Source of the DNA: Candidatus Acidiferrum typicum | GTDB taxonomy: Bacteria > Acidobacteriota > Terriglobia > Acidiferrales > UBA7541 | DNA: 39,427 bases | Direction of reading: 5' to 3' | Assembly (NCBI GenBank): GCA_002478115.1 | Contig: DLMH01000160.1 | Location: forward strand, 1 to 39,427 | Shown: piece after piece, positions 16,789-25,281 of the stretch | How the letters are laid out: each line of letters opens with the position of its first letter | Numbering within the stretch: position 1 is the first letter of the stretch | Notes under the pieces: generated by a model | Database searches by the model: none | What the model was told of the DNA's origin: nothing | What the model saw: the letters and a program-made list of their open reading frames with translations, nothing else | Position numbers and translations under genes: made by a program

Positions 16789-19700
16789 TTAAAAAGAAAG
16801 CCTGGCGCTCAACTGGATTTCGCGTCCGGGCGTCATGGCCATAGTGATGGTGCCGAACTGGGGTTCGTTCACATAGCGGTTCGGTGTGCCCAGATTGACT
16901 TTGTTCATGGCGTTGAAAGCCTCGGCACGAAACTGGAAGTTCGCTCTTTCGCTGAGGCGGAAGGCGCGCTGCAGGGCAATGTCCATGGTCTGCATTCCAG
17001 GCCCATAAACGGAATTCCGTCCTACGTCACCAAAGGTATAGGCAGGCGGCGCGGCAAAAGCCGCGGGATTAAACCATTCCGCTGCAGTGTGCGTCCCCGG
17101 ACCAAAGATGGCCTGCCCGGTGGTGTTGGCGCGAATGGGATTTTCGCCCAGGACCGTTCCGGAATTCGCCGTGTCGCCAAAGACAGAAATGGTGAAGGGC
17201 ATCCCCGTCTCATACTGGTAGATCGTCGAAAAATTCCAATTTTGCGTCGCTATGCGTGTCCAGGCCGCGCGCTGGTACGCGGGAATGGCGTACACGGCGC
17301 TAAGGGCGAAGCGATGGCGGACATCGCAGCCGGGCCCTTTTTCGGCGGCAAGGTCGTTGTCGTTTTGTGGAATCGACGATTCGTCCATGGGCGAGCGGAA
17401 GTCCGGCGCGTTGGTCAAATTCTTCGCAAAGGTGTAGTTCGCCAGCAAGCTGAGACCATGCGAATACCGCCGGCGCACGTTCACGTATCCCGCGTCGTAC
17501 CAGCTCTGCGCGGTGTTCTCCAGCAGGTTGATCGTGCTGACCGGAAACGTCTGGCTCTGGATCACCGCCTCCGTGCTGCTAGGCTGCAAAACCGTGCCCG
17601 GCACGAACGACAGCGTCTTGAATGGGCGGCGCGGTCCGAGCGGCCCCGGCCCTGGCGGCGCGTTGTTGATCAGGTCCGCTCGCTGCAAGTGAAACCCGCG
17701 TGCGCCCAGATAGCCAATCTCGAGAGTCGTGTCCTTCCCGAGGCTCTTCTGCACCGACGCATTCCATTGCTGGACGTACTGCGCCGGCGCGTGCGGGTCG
17801 AATGCCGTGAAACTCACCGTCGTGGGTGTCTGCGCGCCGGTACCCAGCACGGGCGTGCCGAAATTCAGCCCACTCGCATAAAGCGACGCCGGCGGAGTGT
17901 AATTGTCCGCCTGTTGCGTTTCCGGAAATACGAATGGCACGTTATGCCGCTCATTGCACCAAGTGTTCAGGTCCACCGGCGTGTAGAAAATCCCGTACGC
18001 CGCATGGAACACCAGCCCAAACTTCGGAAGGCCCTTGGCAAGGCCTAGCCGTGGCGCAAAATTATGCTTGTTCGCGTACATCAGCCCCTTCGGGTATCCG
18101 TTCTCTCCGCCCACGAAAACCGAAGGCACGCCGTTATTGAACACCAGGTTCGTGTTGGTGTTGTCCTTGTCCCACAACGGGGCCATAAATTCGTAGCGCA
18201 CGCCAAGGCTGAGCGTCGTCGTATGTGTAATCTGCCACGCATCCTCGACGAATGCGGATGTTCCCCAGTTCTTCAAATTCATCTGCGGAATCCCGGCCTG
18301 GCGCTGCTTCACCGTTGGCAGGCTGAGCAGCATGCTCGCCAGCCCCGATCCGGTGCCGTCGTTGAATCCTTCGTCAGTCGTGTATCCGTTCGTGTACTGG
18401 TAATACCCGCGGTTCTGGAAGAAGCCCCACATCGGCCAGGTGTACCAGTGATAATCTCCGCCAAACTTGATGGCGTGGCGCCCGTGCTGCCAGGCGTACA
18501 TGTCCCGGATCTCGTAAATCGTGTTCCACACGTGCATGGGCGTCGCCACGTAGGTGTCGCCAATTCCCGTGTAACCCTGCACCGCAAACCACGGCGCGCC
18601 CCACGCATTCGGCCCGCCGAATCCCACACCCTGAATCCCCAGCTCGCCGACGATGTTGTTCACCGCGTCGTTTTGCGAGGTCCGGTACATGGACAAGCGC
18701 GACACCGCAATCGTTACCGTGTCCACTTTGTCGCTCGAAAAAACGTGGTTCCAGGAAATTACCCCTTGCTGCGACCGGTTGTCGAAGTTCGCCCCGAATC
18801 CCGGCAGATTTTCCGACGTGGAAGTCACCCCGCTGCTCGGTGAAAATCCATTCTCTTGACCGATCGAGTAACGCCCGAAAAGAGTGTCGGCGTGTGAGAA
18901 GTTGTGGTCTATGCGAATCGTGCCCTGGTCCTCGATATGCGTTTCATTGCGAATGTCGAGGTAATTGTTGGAATCCGCGCCTCCAACCGTCATGTTCATG
19001 TTCGGCTGGGGGATGTACTTCAGCAGGAAGGCCTCCAGTTGCGGATTGATGCGGTCTGCCGGAATCTGGTTATTGGGAAACTGCGCGCGGGTGTACGGAT
19101 AATTTGTGGGACCCGTCGGCTTGCTTGGATCATAGTTCGGATTTGCAACCGCGGTCGTTGGGTCGTAGATATGGACGCCGCTCATGCTGAAATCCCCATG
19201 GATTTCCTGCGGCGTCGGTACCGTCAGAATCTGCGCATCCGCTTGCGCCAGCCGCAAGCCCTCGTAGTTGACGAAGAAAAAGGTGCTCTTCCGGATCAGC
19301 GGCCCGCCGAAGGATGCGCCGAAATTGTTTTGCACCAGATGATTGTTCCCCATCGAGCCGAACGTGCTCGCATCAAAGGCTCCGTTGCGGAGAAATTCGT
19401 ACAATGTTCCGTGGAATTGGCTCGAACCCGAGTGCGTCACAATATTGATTTGTCCGCCGCCCGCGCCGCCCATATCCGCCGTGTAGCTGCTCGTTTCCAC
19501 CTGGAATTCCTTCACCGCGTCCGGCGATGGGCTCAAATTCTGCGTGTTGAATGTGGGGTCGGTGTTGGTGGCGCCGTCGAGGAGAAAGAAGTTGGCGTTC
19601 GGGCGGCTGCCGCCTACGACCACGGCAGAGCGCTGGCCAGGACGCCAATAAAGGGGATTCGAGCTTCCGGTTTGCGCGCCGAAACCGACGTGAGCGCCAG

Positions 19701-20166
19701 GCACGGTGAGCACGAGGTCAATCAACATGCGTCCATTCAGGGGCAGTTCGCGAATGGAAGTGGGCTCGACGACAGCGCCCACGCTTGCATCGGTCGTCTG
19801 CAAAACCTCGGCGGCGGCCAATACCTGGACTCCTTCCTTGACGGAACCGACCATCAGGGTGATATCCACGGTTAATTTTTGGCCTACCTCCAGCCGTAGG
19901 GACTGCTTTGCCGCTGCAAAACCGGGCGCTTCGACTTTCAGTTCGTAATCATCGGGCAAAAGTGCTGGAGCCTCGAAAAGTCCCTCCTGGTTTGTCACCA
20001 AGCGCCGGCTTGCGCCCGTGTTCGCGGCAGTGAGTTGGACCGTGGCCCCCGCGACGGGGAGATGCTGCGGGTCGCTCACGACACCCGTGAGGACGGCATA
20101 GTTGCTCTGGCTATATGCGGGCAGCGCGAGGCAAAGAAGAAGGAGAACTAGGCGGAATCGCTTCAT
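16789..20166 (-). CDS. TonB-dependent receptor, Oar-like, with carboxypeptidase-regulatory-like domain
   Basis: 1125 residues. Signal peptide MKRFRLVLLLLCLALPAYSQ, then a CarboxypepD_reg-like domain (~25-110; LTGVVSDPQHLPVAGATVQL), a plug domain (~120-240; SIRELPLNGRMLIDLVLTVP) and a large outer-membrane beta barrel ending in a terminal aromatic strand (EIQLSARLSF). This is the Oar-like class expanded in Acidobacteriota; substrates are often glycans or peptides and cannot be deduced. Start: M at 20166 has GGAGGAG 6-9 bases upstream; the frame is open to 20325 but the extra codons precede the signal. It lies between the two halves of the haem pathway, facing away from hemE. Confidence 0.9.
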   Translation of the reverse strand: MKRFRLVLLLLCLALPAYSQSNYAVLTGVVSDPQHLPVAGATVQLTAANTGASRRLVTNQEGLFEAPALLPDDYELKVEAPGFAAAKQSLRLEVGQKLTVDITLMVGSVKEGVQVLAAAEVLQTTDASVGAVVEPTSIRELPLNGRMLIDLVLTVPGAHVGFGAQTGSSNPLYWRPGQRSAVVVGGSRPNANFFLLDGATNTDPTFNTQNLSPSPDAVKEFQVETSSYTADMGGAGGGQINIVTHSGSSQFHGTLYEFLRNGAFDASTFGSMGNNHLVQNNFGASFGGPLIRKSTFFFVNYEGLRLAQADAQILTVPTPQEIHGDFSMSGVHIYDPTTAVANPNYDPSKPTGPTNYPYTRAQFPNNQIPADRINPQLEAFLLKYIPQPNMNMTVGGADSNNYLDIRNETHIEDQGTIRIDHNFSHADTLFGRYSIGQENGFSPSSGVTSTSENLPGFGANFDNRSQQGVISWNHVFSSDKVDTVTIAVSRLSMYRTSQNDAVNNIVGELGIQGVGFGGPNAWGAPWFAVQGYTGIGDTYVATPMHVWNTIYEIRDMYAWQHGRHAIKFGGDYHWYTWPMWGFFQNRGYYQYTNGYTTDEGFNDGTGSGLASMLLSLPTVKQRQAGIPQMNLKNWGTSAFVEDAWQITHTTTLSLGVRYEFMAPLWDKDNTNTNLVFNNGVPSVFVGGENGYPKGLMYANKHNFAPRLGLAKGLPKFGLVFHAAYGIFYTPVDLNTWCNERHNVPFVFPETQQADNYTPPASLYASGLNFGTPVLGTGAQTPTTVSFTAFDPHAPAQYVQQWNASVQKSLGKDTTLEIGYLGARGFHLQRADLINNAPPGPGPLGPRRPFKTLSFVPGTVLQPSSTEAVIQSQTFPVSTINLLENTAQSWYDAGYVNVRRRYSHGLSLLANYTFAKNLTNAPDFRSPMDESSIPQNDNDLAAEKGPGCDVRHRFALSAVYAIPAYQRAAWTRIATQNWNFSTIYQYETGMPFTISVFGDTANSGTVLGENPIRANTTGQAIFGPGTHTAAEWFNPAAFAAPPAYTFGDVGRNSVYGPGMQTMDIALQRAFRLSERANFQFRAEAFNAMNKVNLGTPNRYVNEPQFGTITMAMTPGREIQLSARLSF

Positions 20167-20513
20167 GATGGTTGCTCCTCCAGAAAAAATGCACGCTGAA
20201 CGATGCATGGCGTGGCTTTCCGGGTGCAAGGAGCGAACCGCTGGAGTAACACAAGCGGGGAATCGAGTCCCGGTTGTTGGAGACGTTAACTTTGCAGAAA
20301 GGGGATAGCAATACTTGAAAAGCATTAGAAAGCGTCTATTTCTTCCGAATGCTTACTGCGCCAGTCCAAAACTGCATGGCCCTGGGTTTTCAAGCTTGGC
20401 CATCAATGGGTGGCGACTTGGCGGACCGGCATTGCCGGATAATCGGAAACTGAGCCACCACGTCCCTAAGAGGCGAGATTGGCCGGGATTTGTTATTCTT
20501 GGTGGATAACTTT
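20167..20513. other. Divergent intergenic region, receptor / hemE
   Basis: 347 bases without a gene, expected to hold promoters for both the receptor and the hemE-hemN-hemY set. A good imperfect palindrome lies near its middle (20320-20354). I could not identify a convincing -35/-10 pair for either direction. Confidence 0.5.
20320..20354. promoter_or_regulatory. Imperfect palindrome, candidate shared operator
   Basis: Left arm AAGCATTAGAAAG (20320-20332) and right arm CTTCCGAATGCTT (20342-20354) are inverted copies matching at 11 of 13 positions, with a 9-base AT-rich spacer. It is almost equidistant from the receptor start (about 155 bases) and the hemE start (about 160 bases). No T-run follows, so regulator binding is the better guess than termination. 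Confidence 0.4.
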
Positions 20514-21590
20514 ATGACCAATCAGGCCCCTGCATTGACCCGGAAAGAACTCTTCCTGCGAGCCGCGCGTTGCGAACCTGTGCCGCGTCTTCCGGTGTGG
20601 ATGATGAGGCAAGCGGGGCGTTACCTGCCGGAATACCGTGAAATTCGCGCGAAACATTCGTTTTTGGAGGTCTGCAAGACGCCGGACCTGGCCGTGGAGG
20701 TGTCGCTGCAACCCTTTCGTCGCCTCGGCGTGGACGCCATCATTATTTTTTCGGACATTCTAATCCCCGCGGAAGCCATGGGCTTGCCGCTGGAATTGGG
20801 CGATGCCGGGCCGAACCTTCCGGAACCGGTGCGCACCGAGGCGGACGTCAAGAAGCTGCGCATCTTTGATCCGGAAGTGGAAACCGGGTTCCTGATGGAG
20901 GCGCTGCGGCGCACGGTGAAGCAGGCTGGAGCGGACGTGCCGGTGCTCGGCTTCGCTGCTTCGCCCTGGACGTTGGCGTGTTACATGGTGGAAGGACGCA
21001 CGAAGGAAGGCTTCGCGACGGTGAAGGAATTTCTTTACCGCGAGCCAAAGATTTTTCGGGAGCTGTTGCACAAGATCGCCGAGGCCACCATCCTTTACCT
21101 GAAGGGGCAGATTGCCGCGGGGGTGAGCGCGGTGCAGTTGTTCGATACCTGGTGCGGCGAACTGGATTTGCAGGACTACACGGAGTTTGTGTTGCCCGCC
21201 GTGCAAGAAATAATTGCCGGGCTGGGCGGAACGGTGCCAGTGATTTACTACACCAAGGCGTCGCACCACCTGCTGCCGGCGATTGTGCGCGCGGGCGCGA
21301 ATGTTTTGAGCGTGGATTGGCGGATTCCGCTGGCGAAAGTACGCGAACTGGCGGGGCCGCGTGTCGCGGTGCAAGGCAATCTCGATCCCGCTGTGCTCTT
21401 TGCGCCGCCAGAGAAAATCCGGCAGGCCACGCTGGAAATCGCCGCTGAGCTTGGCGGGCGCGGCCACATTCTGAATTTGGGGCATGGCATTCTGCAGCAA
21501 ACGCTCGTCGAACACGCACAGTTGTTTATCCACACCGGGCAGCAGGCGGCGCTGGCGGAAGCGCAGCCGGCCGGGAAGTCGCGCTCATAG
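20514..21590 (+). CDS. hemE: Uroporphyrinogen decarboxylase
   Basis: 358 residues from ATG 20514. Removes four carboxylates from uroporphyrinogen III to give coproporphyrinogen III. The signature PVWMMRQAGRYLPEYRE (~27-43) carries the two substrate-binding arginines, and the catalytic Asp81 lies in IIIFSDILIPAEAMG. The second signature (GFAASPWTLACYMVEG) and NLGHGILQ near the C-terminus are present. A TTG at 20490 is in frame but would add an untypical VDNF stretch. First gene of hemE-hemN-hemY; hemN follows after 20 bases. Confidence 0.97.
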   Translation: MTNQAPALTRKELFLRAARCEPVPRLPVWMMRQAGRYLPEYREIRAKHSFLEVCKTPDLAVEVSLQPFRRLGVDAIIIFSDILIPAEAMGLPLELGDAGPNLPEPVRTEADVKKLRIFDPEVETGFLMEALRRTVKQAGADVPVLGFAASPWTLACYMVEGRTKEGFATVKEFLYREPKIFRELLHKIAEATILYLKGQIAAGVSAVQLFDTWCGELDLQDYTEFVLPAVQEIIAGLGGTVPVIYYTKASHHLLPAIVRAGANVLSVDWRIPLAKVRELAGPRVAVQGNLDPAVLFAPPEKIRQATLEIAAELGGRGHILNLGHGILQQTLVEHAQLFIHTGQQAALAEAQPAGKSRS

Positions 21591-21610
21591 TTGCGCAGGA
21601 GGGAGGCGCC

Positions 21611-23023
21611 GTGACACTCATGAATCCGAGCTTGCGGGAGATGCGTGATGAACTCTCCGTGGGCGAAGAGTTTGTGAACCGGTACAACAAGCCGGGGCCG
21701 CGCTACACTAGCTATCCGACGGCGCCAGTGTGGACCGATTCCTTCGGGCCAAAGGAATACGAACAAGCGCTGGCCGCGGCGGAGGAAAAGCGCAGCCTGG
21801 TTTCGCTGTACATGCATCTTCCCTTCTGCGAATGCCTGTGCCTGTTCTGCGCATGCAACGTCATCATCCAAAAAGACAAAAGAGTTGCGCCGCCGTATCT
21901 GGGCGTCTTGAAAAAAGAGACCGACCACATCAGCCATAGCGTTTCGCGCGAGCGCCAGGTGGTGCAGTTTCATTGGGGTGGCGGAACGCCGACGTATCTT
22001 TCCCCGGAGCAGATCGAGGACCTGTTCACGTATACGCGGGAGCGCTTCACGTTTGCGCCGGATGCGGAAATCGGGATCGAAGTGGATCCGCGTGTGACCA
22101 CGCGCGCGCACCTGGAGACGGTGCGCAAGATGGGCTTCAACCGGCTCAGCATGGGGATTCAAGACTTCAAGCCCGAGGTGCAGAAAGCGGTGCATCGGAT
22201 ACAGCCGTATGAAGTGACGCGCGACCTCATCGCCAACGCGCGCGAACTGGGATTCGACAGCATCAACGTGGACCTGATCTACGGCTTGCCGTACCAGACC
22301 GCGGAGAGTTTCGCGCACACGGTGGAGCAGATCGTAGGGCTCTCGCCAGACCGCATCGCCATGTTCAGCTATGCGCACGTGCCGTGGCTGAAGAAACAGC
22401 AGGGCTCGTTTGTGGCGCACCTGCCCGAGGGCATGAAGAAGTTTGAGATTTTCCGCAGCGGCTTGCTGGCGTTTGTGGAAGCCGGATACCTGTACATCGG
22501 CATGGACCACTTCGCGAAAGACAACGACGAGCTGGCTGTTTCGCAGCGCAACCGCACGCTGCACCGCAATTTTCAGGGCTACACCACGAAGGCGGGCGCC
22601 GATCTCTACGGCATGGGCATCACCGCGATCAGCGGGATCCAGGATTGCTACGCGCAAAACTTCCGAGACATTCCCTCGTGGGAAAAAGCCGTGAACGAGC
22701 GCGGCATCGCCACCATGCGCGGCTACCGGCTTTCTCAGGACGATATTTTGCGCCGTGAGGTCATCGGCCGCCTCTTGTGCCACACTGTGATTGTGAAGGA
22801 CGAGATTTCGCAAAGGTTTGGAATTGATTTTGACGAGTACTTCGCTCCCGAACTGGAACGCCTGAAGCTGCCGCAGGAAGATGGCCTGGTCGTGGTGAAC
22901 GAGAAGGAGATTCGTACCGCGTGGCTGGGACGCATCTTCATTCGCAACCTGGCCATGGTGTTTGATCCGTACCTGGAAAAGCAGCAACTGGCGTCCCGTC
23001 CGCTATTCTCGAAAACTCTGTGA
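21611..23023 (+). CDS. hemN: Oxygen-independent coproporphyrinogen III dehydrogenase (radical SAM)
   Basis: 470 residues. Oxidatively decarboxylates coproporphyrinogen III to protoporphyrinogen IX without oxygen. The [4Fe-4S]/SAM motif is C73-x3-C77-x2-C80 in HLPFCECLCLFCACN, with the additional HemN-type Cys82. GGGTPTYLS (~118) and the N-terminal YNKPGPRYTSYPTAP, which is specific to true HemN as opposed to HemW, are present. Start: GTG at 21611 follows AGGAGGGAGG closely; the ATG three codons later (21620) is slightly far from it. No HemF gene was found in the window. Confidence 0.96.
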   Translation: MTLMNPSLREMRDELSVGEEFVNRYNKPGPRYTSYPTAPVWTDSFGPKEYEQALAAAEEKRSLVSLYMHLPFCECLCLFCACNVIIQKDKRVAPPYLGVLKKETDHISHSVSRERQVVQFHWGGGTPTYLSPEQIEDLFTYTRERFTFAPDAEIGIEVDPRVTTRAHLETVRKMGFNRLSMGIQDFKPEVQKAVHRIQPYEVTRDLIANARELGFDSINVDLIYGLPYQTAESFAHTVEQIVGLSPDRIAMFSYAHVPWLKKQQGSFVAHLPEGMKKFEIFRSGLLAFVEAGYLYIGMDHFAKDNDELAVSQRNRTLHRNFQGYTTKAGADLYGMGITAISGIQDCYAQNFRDIPSWEKAVNERGIATMRGYRLSQDDILRREVIGRLLCHTVIVKDEISQRFGIDFDEYFAPELERLKLPQEDGLVVVNEKEIRTAWLGRIFIRNLAMVFDPYLEKQQLASRPLFSKTL

Positions 23024-23098
23024 TATTTTTGGCAGACTGACGTCTGCGGTCGCCCCGCTCGCCAGGGATGGCCGCCGTTTTGCCGAGGGGCAAACTTT
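23024..23098. repeat. Intergenic hairpin segment between hemN and the oxidase gene
   Basis: GCAGAC (23032-23037) and GTCTGC (23042-23047) form a perfect hairpin around TGAC. The T-run precedes the stem on the plus strand, so it is not an intrinsic terminator in the direction of transcription. The segment looks like inserted dispersed sequence within the operon. Confidence 0.35.
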
Positions 23099-24508
23099 AT
23101 GTCCACGCAGGTCCAGGCTCTTGTGGTTGGCGCGGGAATTTCCGGACTCGCCACCGCGTACGCGCTGCAAAAGGCGAACGTCTCCACATTGGTTGTGGAG
23201 GCGGCGGCGCGGCCGGGCGGCGTGATCCGTTCGGTGCAGCGGGATGGCTATCTGCTGGAGTGCGGCCCGCAAAGCTTCAGCGGGAATAGCGCCATCACCG
23301 CGATTTGCAGCGACCTTGGACTTCTGGAAGAACGCGTGCTGGCCGATCCCAAAGCTCCGCGATTCGTGCTCATCCATGGAGCGCTGCAAGCGGTTCCCAT
23401 GAATCCGCTGGGGCTGCTGGCTTCGCCGCTGCTCGGCGGCGGCACGAAGCGGGCCATCCTGCGCGATCTTCTGGGCAAGAGCGAGGCGCCGGAGCCCGAT
23501 GAGTCCGTCGCGGATTTCATCCGGCGGAAATTTTCGGAGAGACTGCTCGATTGGCTGGTGGGTCCGTTTGTTTCCGGGATCTACGCGGGCGATCCGGAAA
23601 AGCTGAGCTTGCGCGCGGCATTTCCGATTTTGCACGAGGCGGAAAAGGCTTCTGGGAGCCTTCTTCGCGGAATTTTCCCCGCGATAAAGGCGCGAGCGGC
23701 GAAACGGCCGAAGGGGCCGAAAGGCCCGCGCGGGCGGCCGACGCTGCAGACGTTTAGCGAAGGCAATGAAATGCTGATCAAAGCGCTGGCGTTGAACCTG
23801 GGCGAGCGCTTGCAGTGCGGCGTGGAGGTTACGGGAATCGAGCATCTTGATTCGGGTCATGATGCCAATGCGCCACGATTCCGCGCTGCGGTGCGAACTC
23901 CGCAAGGCGAAGAGGCTGTGGAGGCAGAACGCTTGGTGCTGGCGGTGCCCACGGGTGTAGCCGGGAAGCTTTTGGGCGCGCTGGATGGAGAGTTTGAAAA
24001 GCAGTTGGGTGACGTGGAGTATGCGGGCGTAGCAGTGGTTTCGCTGGGCTACCGGAAAAAGGATGTGAACCATTCGCTGGAGGGATTCGGTTTCCTGGTG
24101 CCGCGGTCCTCGCGATTGAACGATCTCGGCACGGTGTGGAACTCTTCGCTGTTTCCGGGGCGCGCGCCGGAGGGCGAAGCGCTGCTGACGAGCTTCGTGG
24201 GAGGCGCGACAAATCCGGGCGCGCTGCAACAATCGGAAGCAGTCCTCGCGGAAACGATCCACAAGGAAATTATGCCGCTGCTGGGAATTCGCCAGGAGCC
24301 GGTCTTTTCCAATGTGACGATCTGGCCGCGCGCTTTGCCACAGTACAACCTGGGCCACACGGCGCGGCTCGCTGCCTTGGAAGAGTTGCGCGGGAAATTT
24401 CCGGGACTCTATTTTGCTGGGAATTACTTGAATGGCCCGGCGATCGGTACCTGCGTCGAGCAGGCGTTGAACATTGCAGACGAGATTCGCGTGAGTTTCG
24501 CGAACTGA
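23099..24508 (+). CDS. hemY: Protoporphyrinogen oxidase, HemY/PPOX type (FAD)
   Basis: 469 residues. FAD-dependent oxidation of protoporphyrinogen IX to protoporphyrin IX. The dinucleotide-binding motif VVGAGISGLATAYAL starts the protein (~9-23), followed by VVEAAARPGG; the C-terminal FAD motif is GLYFAGNYLNGPAIGTCVEQ. This is the oxygen-dependent PPOX (HemY, sometimes named hemG in annotation), not the flavodoxin-like HemG. HemY relatives that act on coproporphyrinogen exist, but the adjacent HemN makes protoporphyrinogen the likely substrate. A Lys/Gly/Pro stretch (AAKRPKGPKGPRGRP, ~200) is an unusually basic insertion. Last gene of the set; no ferrochelatase follows. Confidence 0.93.
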   Translation: MSTQVQALVVGAGISGLATAYALQKANVSTLVVEAAARPGGVIRSVQRDGYLLECGPQSFSGNSAITAICSDLGLLEERVLADPKAPRFVLIHGALQAVPMNPLGLLASPLLGGGTKRAILRDLLGKSEAPEPDESVADFIRRKFSERLLDWLVGPFVSGIYAGDPEKLSLRAAFPILHEAEKASGSLLRGIFPAIKARAAKRPKGPKGPRGRPTLQTFSEGNEMLIKALALNLGERLQCGVEVTGIEHLDSGHDANAPRFRAAVRTPQGEEAVEAERLVLAVPTGVAGKLLGALDGEFEKQLGDVEYAGVAVVSLGYRKKDVNHSLEGFGFLVPRSSRLNDLGTVWNSSLFPGRAPEGEALLTSFVGGATNPGALQQSEAVLAETIHKEIMPLLGIRQEPVFSNVTIWPRALPQYNLGHTARLAALEELRGKFPGLYFAGNYLNGPAIGTCVEQALNIADEIRVSFAN

Positions 24509-24538
24509 GAGTTTTCCTCGCTGCAGCAGGCCTGACGA

Positions 24539-25066
24539 TTAGTGTTTTTTCGCGTGGCGGTGGGCCAGGCGAATTATCCGGCGCTTAGCGGCTTCGCGCC
24601 AGCGGTGACGTTCCTCGGCAGTGCGCAGGATGAGTGGTGGAACGCGCTTGGGCTGGCGCGTGTGCTCATCAATGGCCACGAACGTCACATAGGCCGTGGT
24701 GGTCTGCTTGCGTTCACCTGTGAGGATGTCCTCGGAATAAACCTCGACGCCAACTTCGAGTGAAGTATGGAAAACGCGGTTGACGTGCGACTTCAACATG
24801 ACGATTTCGCCGAGATTCACGGGATTCTGGAAATCGATGTAGTCCACCGAAGCGGTAACCATGTAACTGTTGGCGTGGCGGCTGGCGGCCATGGCGGCAA
24901 CGATATCAACAAGGTGCATGACGTGGCCGCCGAGTAGTTTTCCCAGCGCGTTAGTTTGCGCGGGCAGCACCACCTCCGCCATTTCGGAGGCCGAGGCGCT
25001 CACCGGCTTCCCGTGCATCTCCACATCCTCATTGACAATTATTTTCCCTTCGCGTGTTCGCTTCAT
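24539..25066 (-). CDS. Acyl-CoA thioesterase (hotdog fold, YciA/BACH type)
   Basis: 175 residues. Hydrolyses acyl-CoA to free acid and CoA. The hotdog fold motif LGKLLGGHVMHLVDIVAAMAA (~41-61, split by the helix start) contains the catalytic Asp54 region, and SVDYIDFQNPVNLGEIV carries the second strand signature. The C-terminus is basic (KRRIIRLAHRHAKKH). Start at 25066 has GAGGA about 7 bases upstream; the frame runs to 25093 without a better start. Acyl-chain preference is not readable. Converges with hemY and is not functionally linked to it. Confidence 0.9.
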   Translation of the reverse strand: MKRTREGKIIVNEDVEMHGKPVSASASEMAEVVLPAQTNALGKLLGGHVMHLVDIVAAMAASRHANSYMVTASVDYIDFQNPVNLGEIVMLKSHVNRVFHTSLEVGVEVYSEDILTGERKQTTTAYVTFVAIDEHTRQPKRVPPLILRTAEERHRWREAAKRRIIRLAHRHAKKH

Positions 25067-25281
25067 GATTGTCCTCGCTTGTGCCGGCCACACCTCTCCG
25101 TATCATAGGGGACGCTGCCCTGACGGTCCAAAGAAAAAGTCGCCGGCAGAGATGCAAAGATTCCCCGGCTGCAAATCGCGGCGACGCTTTCTGTCCCTCC
25201 AGCGCGGCGCCCTGAGTCGCTCGTCCAGGTTAAGTCTGACGCGGCTGAGCTCCATGCTAAAATTCTCGCCGAGGTGTTCGC

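Noticed and set aside
20240..20285. tRNA-like segment with a T-arm-like GGGAATCGAGTCCC
   Set aside because: No acceptor stem, anticodon arm or CCA can be drawn around it.
21248..22987. A 579-codon open frame antisense to hemE and hemN
   Set aside because: Long antisense frames are expected opposite GC-rich genes. Its translation is Arg/His-rich with no domain, while the plus strand carries HemE and HemN with full catalytic motifs.
23032..23047. Intrinsic terminator after hemN
   Set aside because: The stem is perfect but the T-run lies upstream of it in the direction of transcription, and the next haem gene follows within 75 bases.
23003..24358. A 451-codon open frame antisense to the protoporphyrinogen oxidase
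   Set aside because: Compositional shadow without domain signal.
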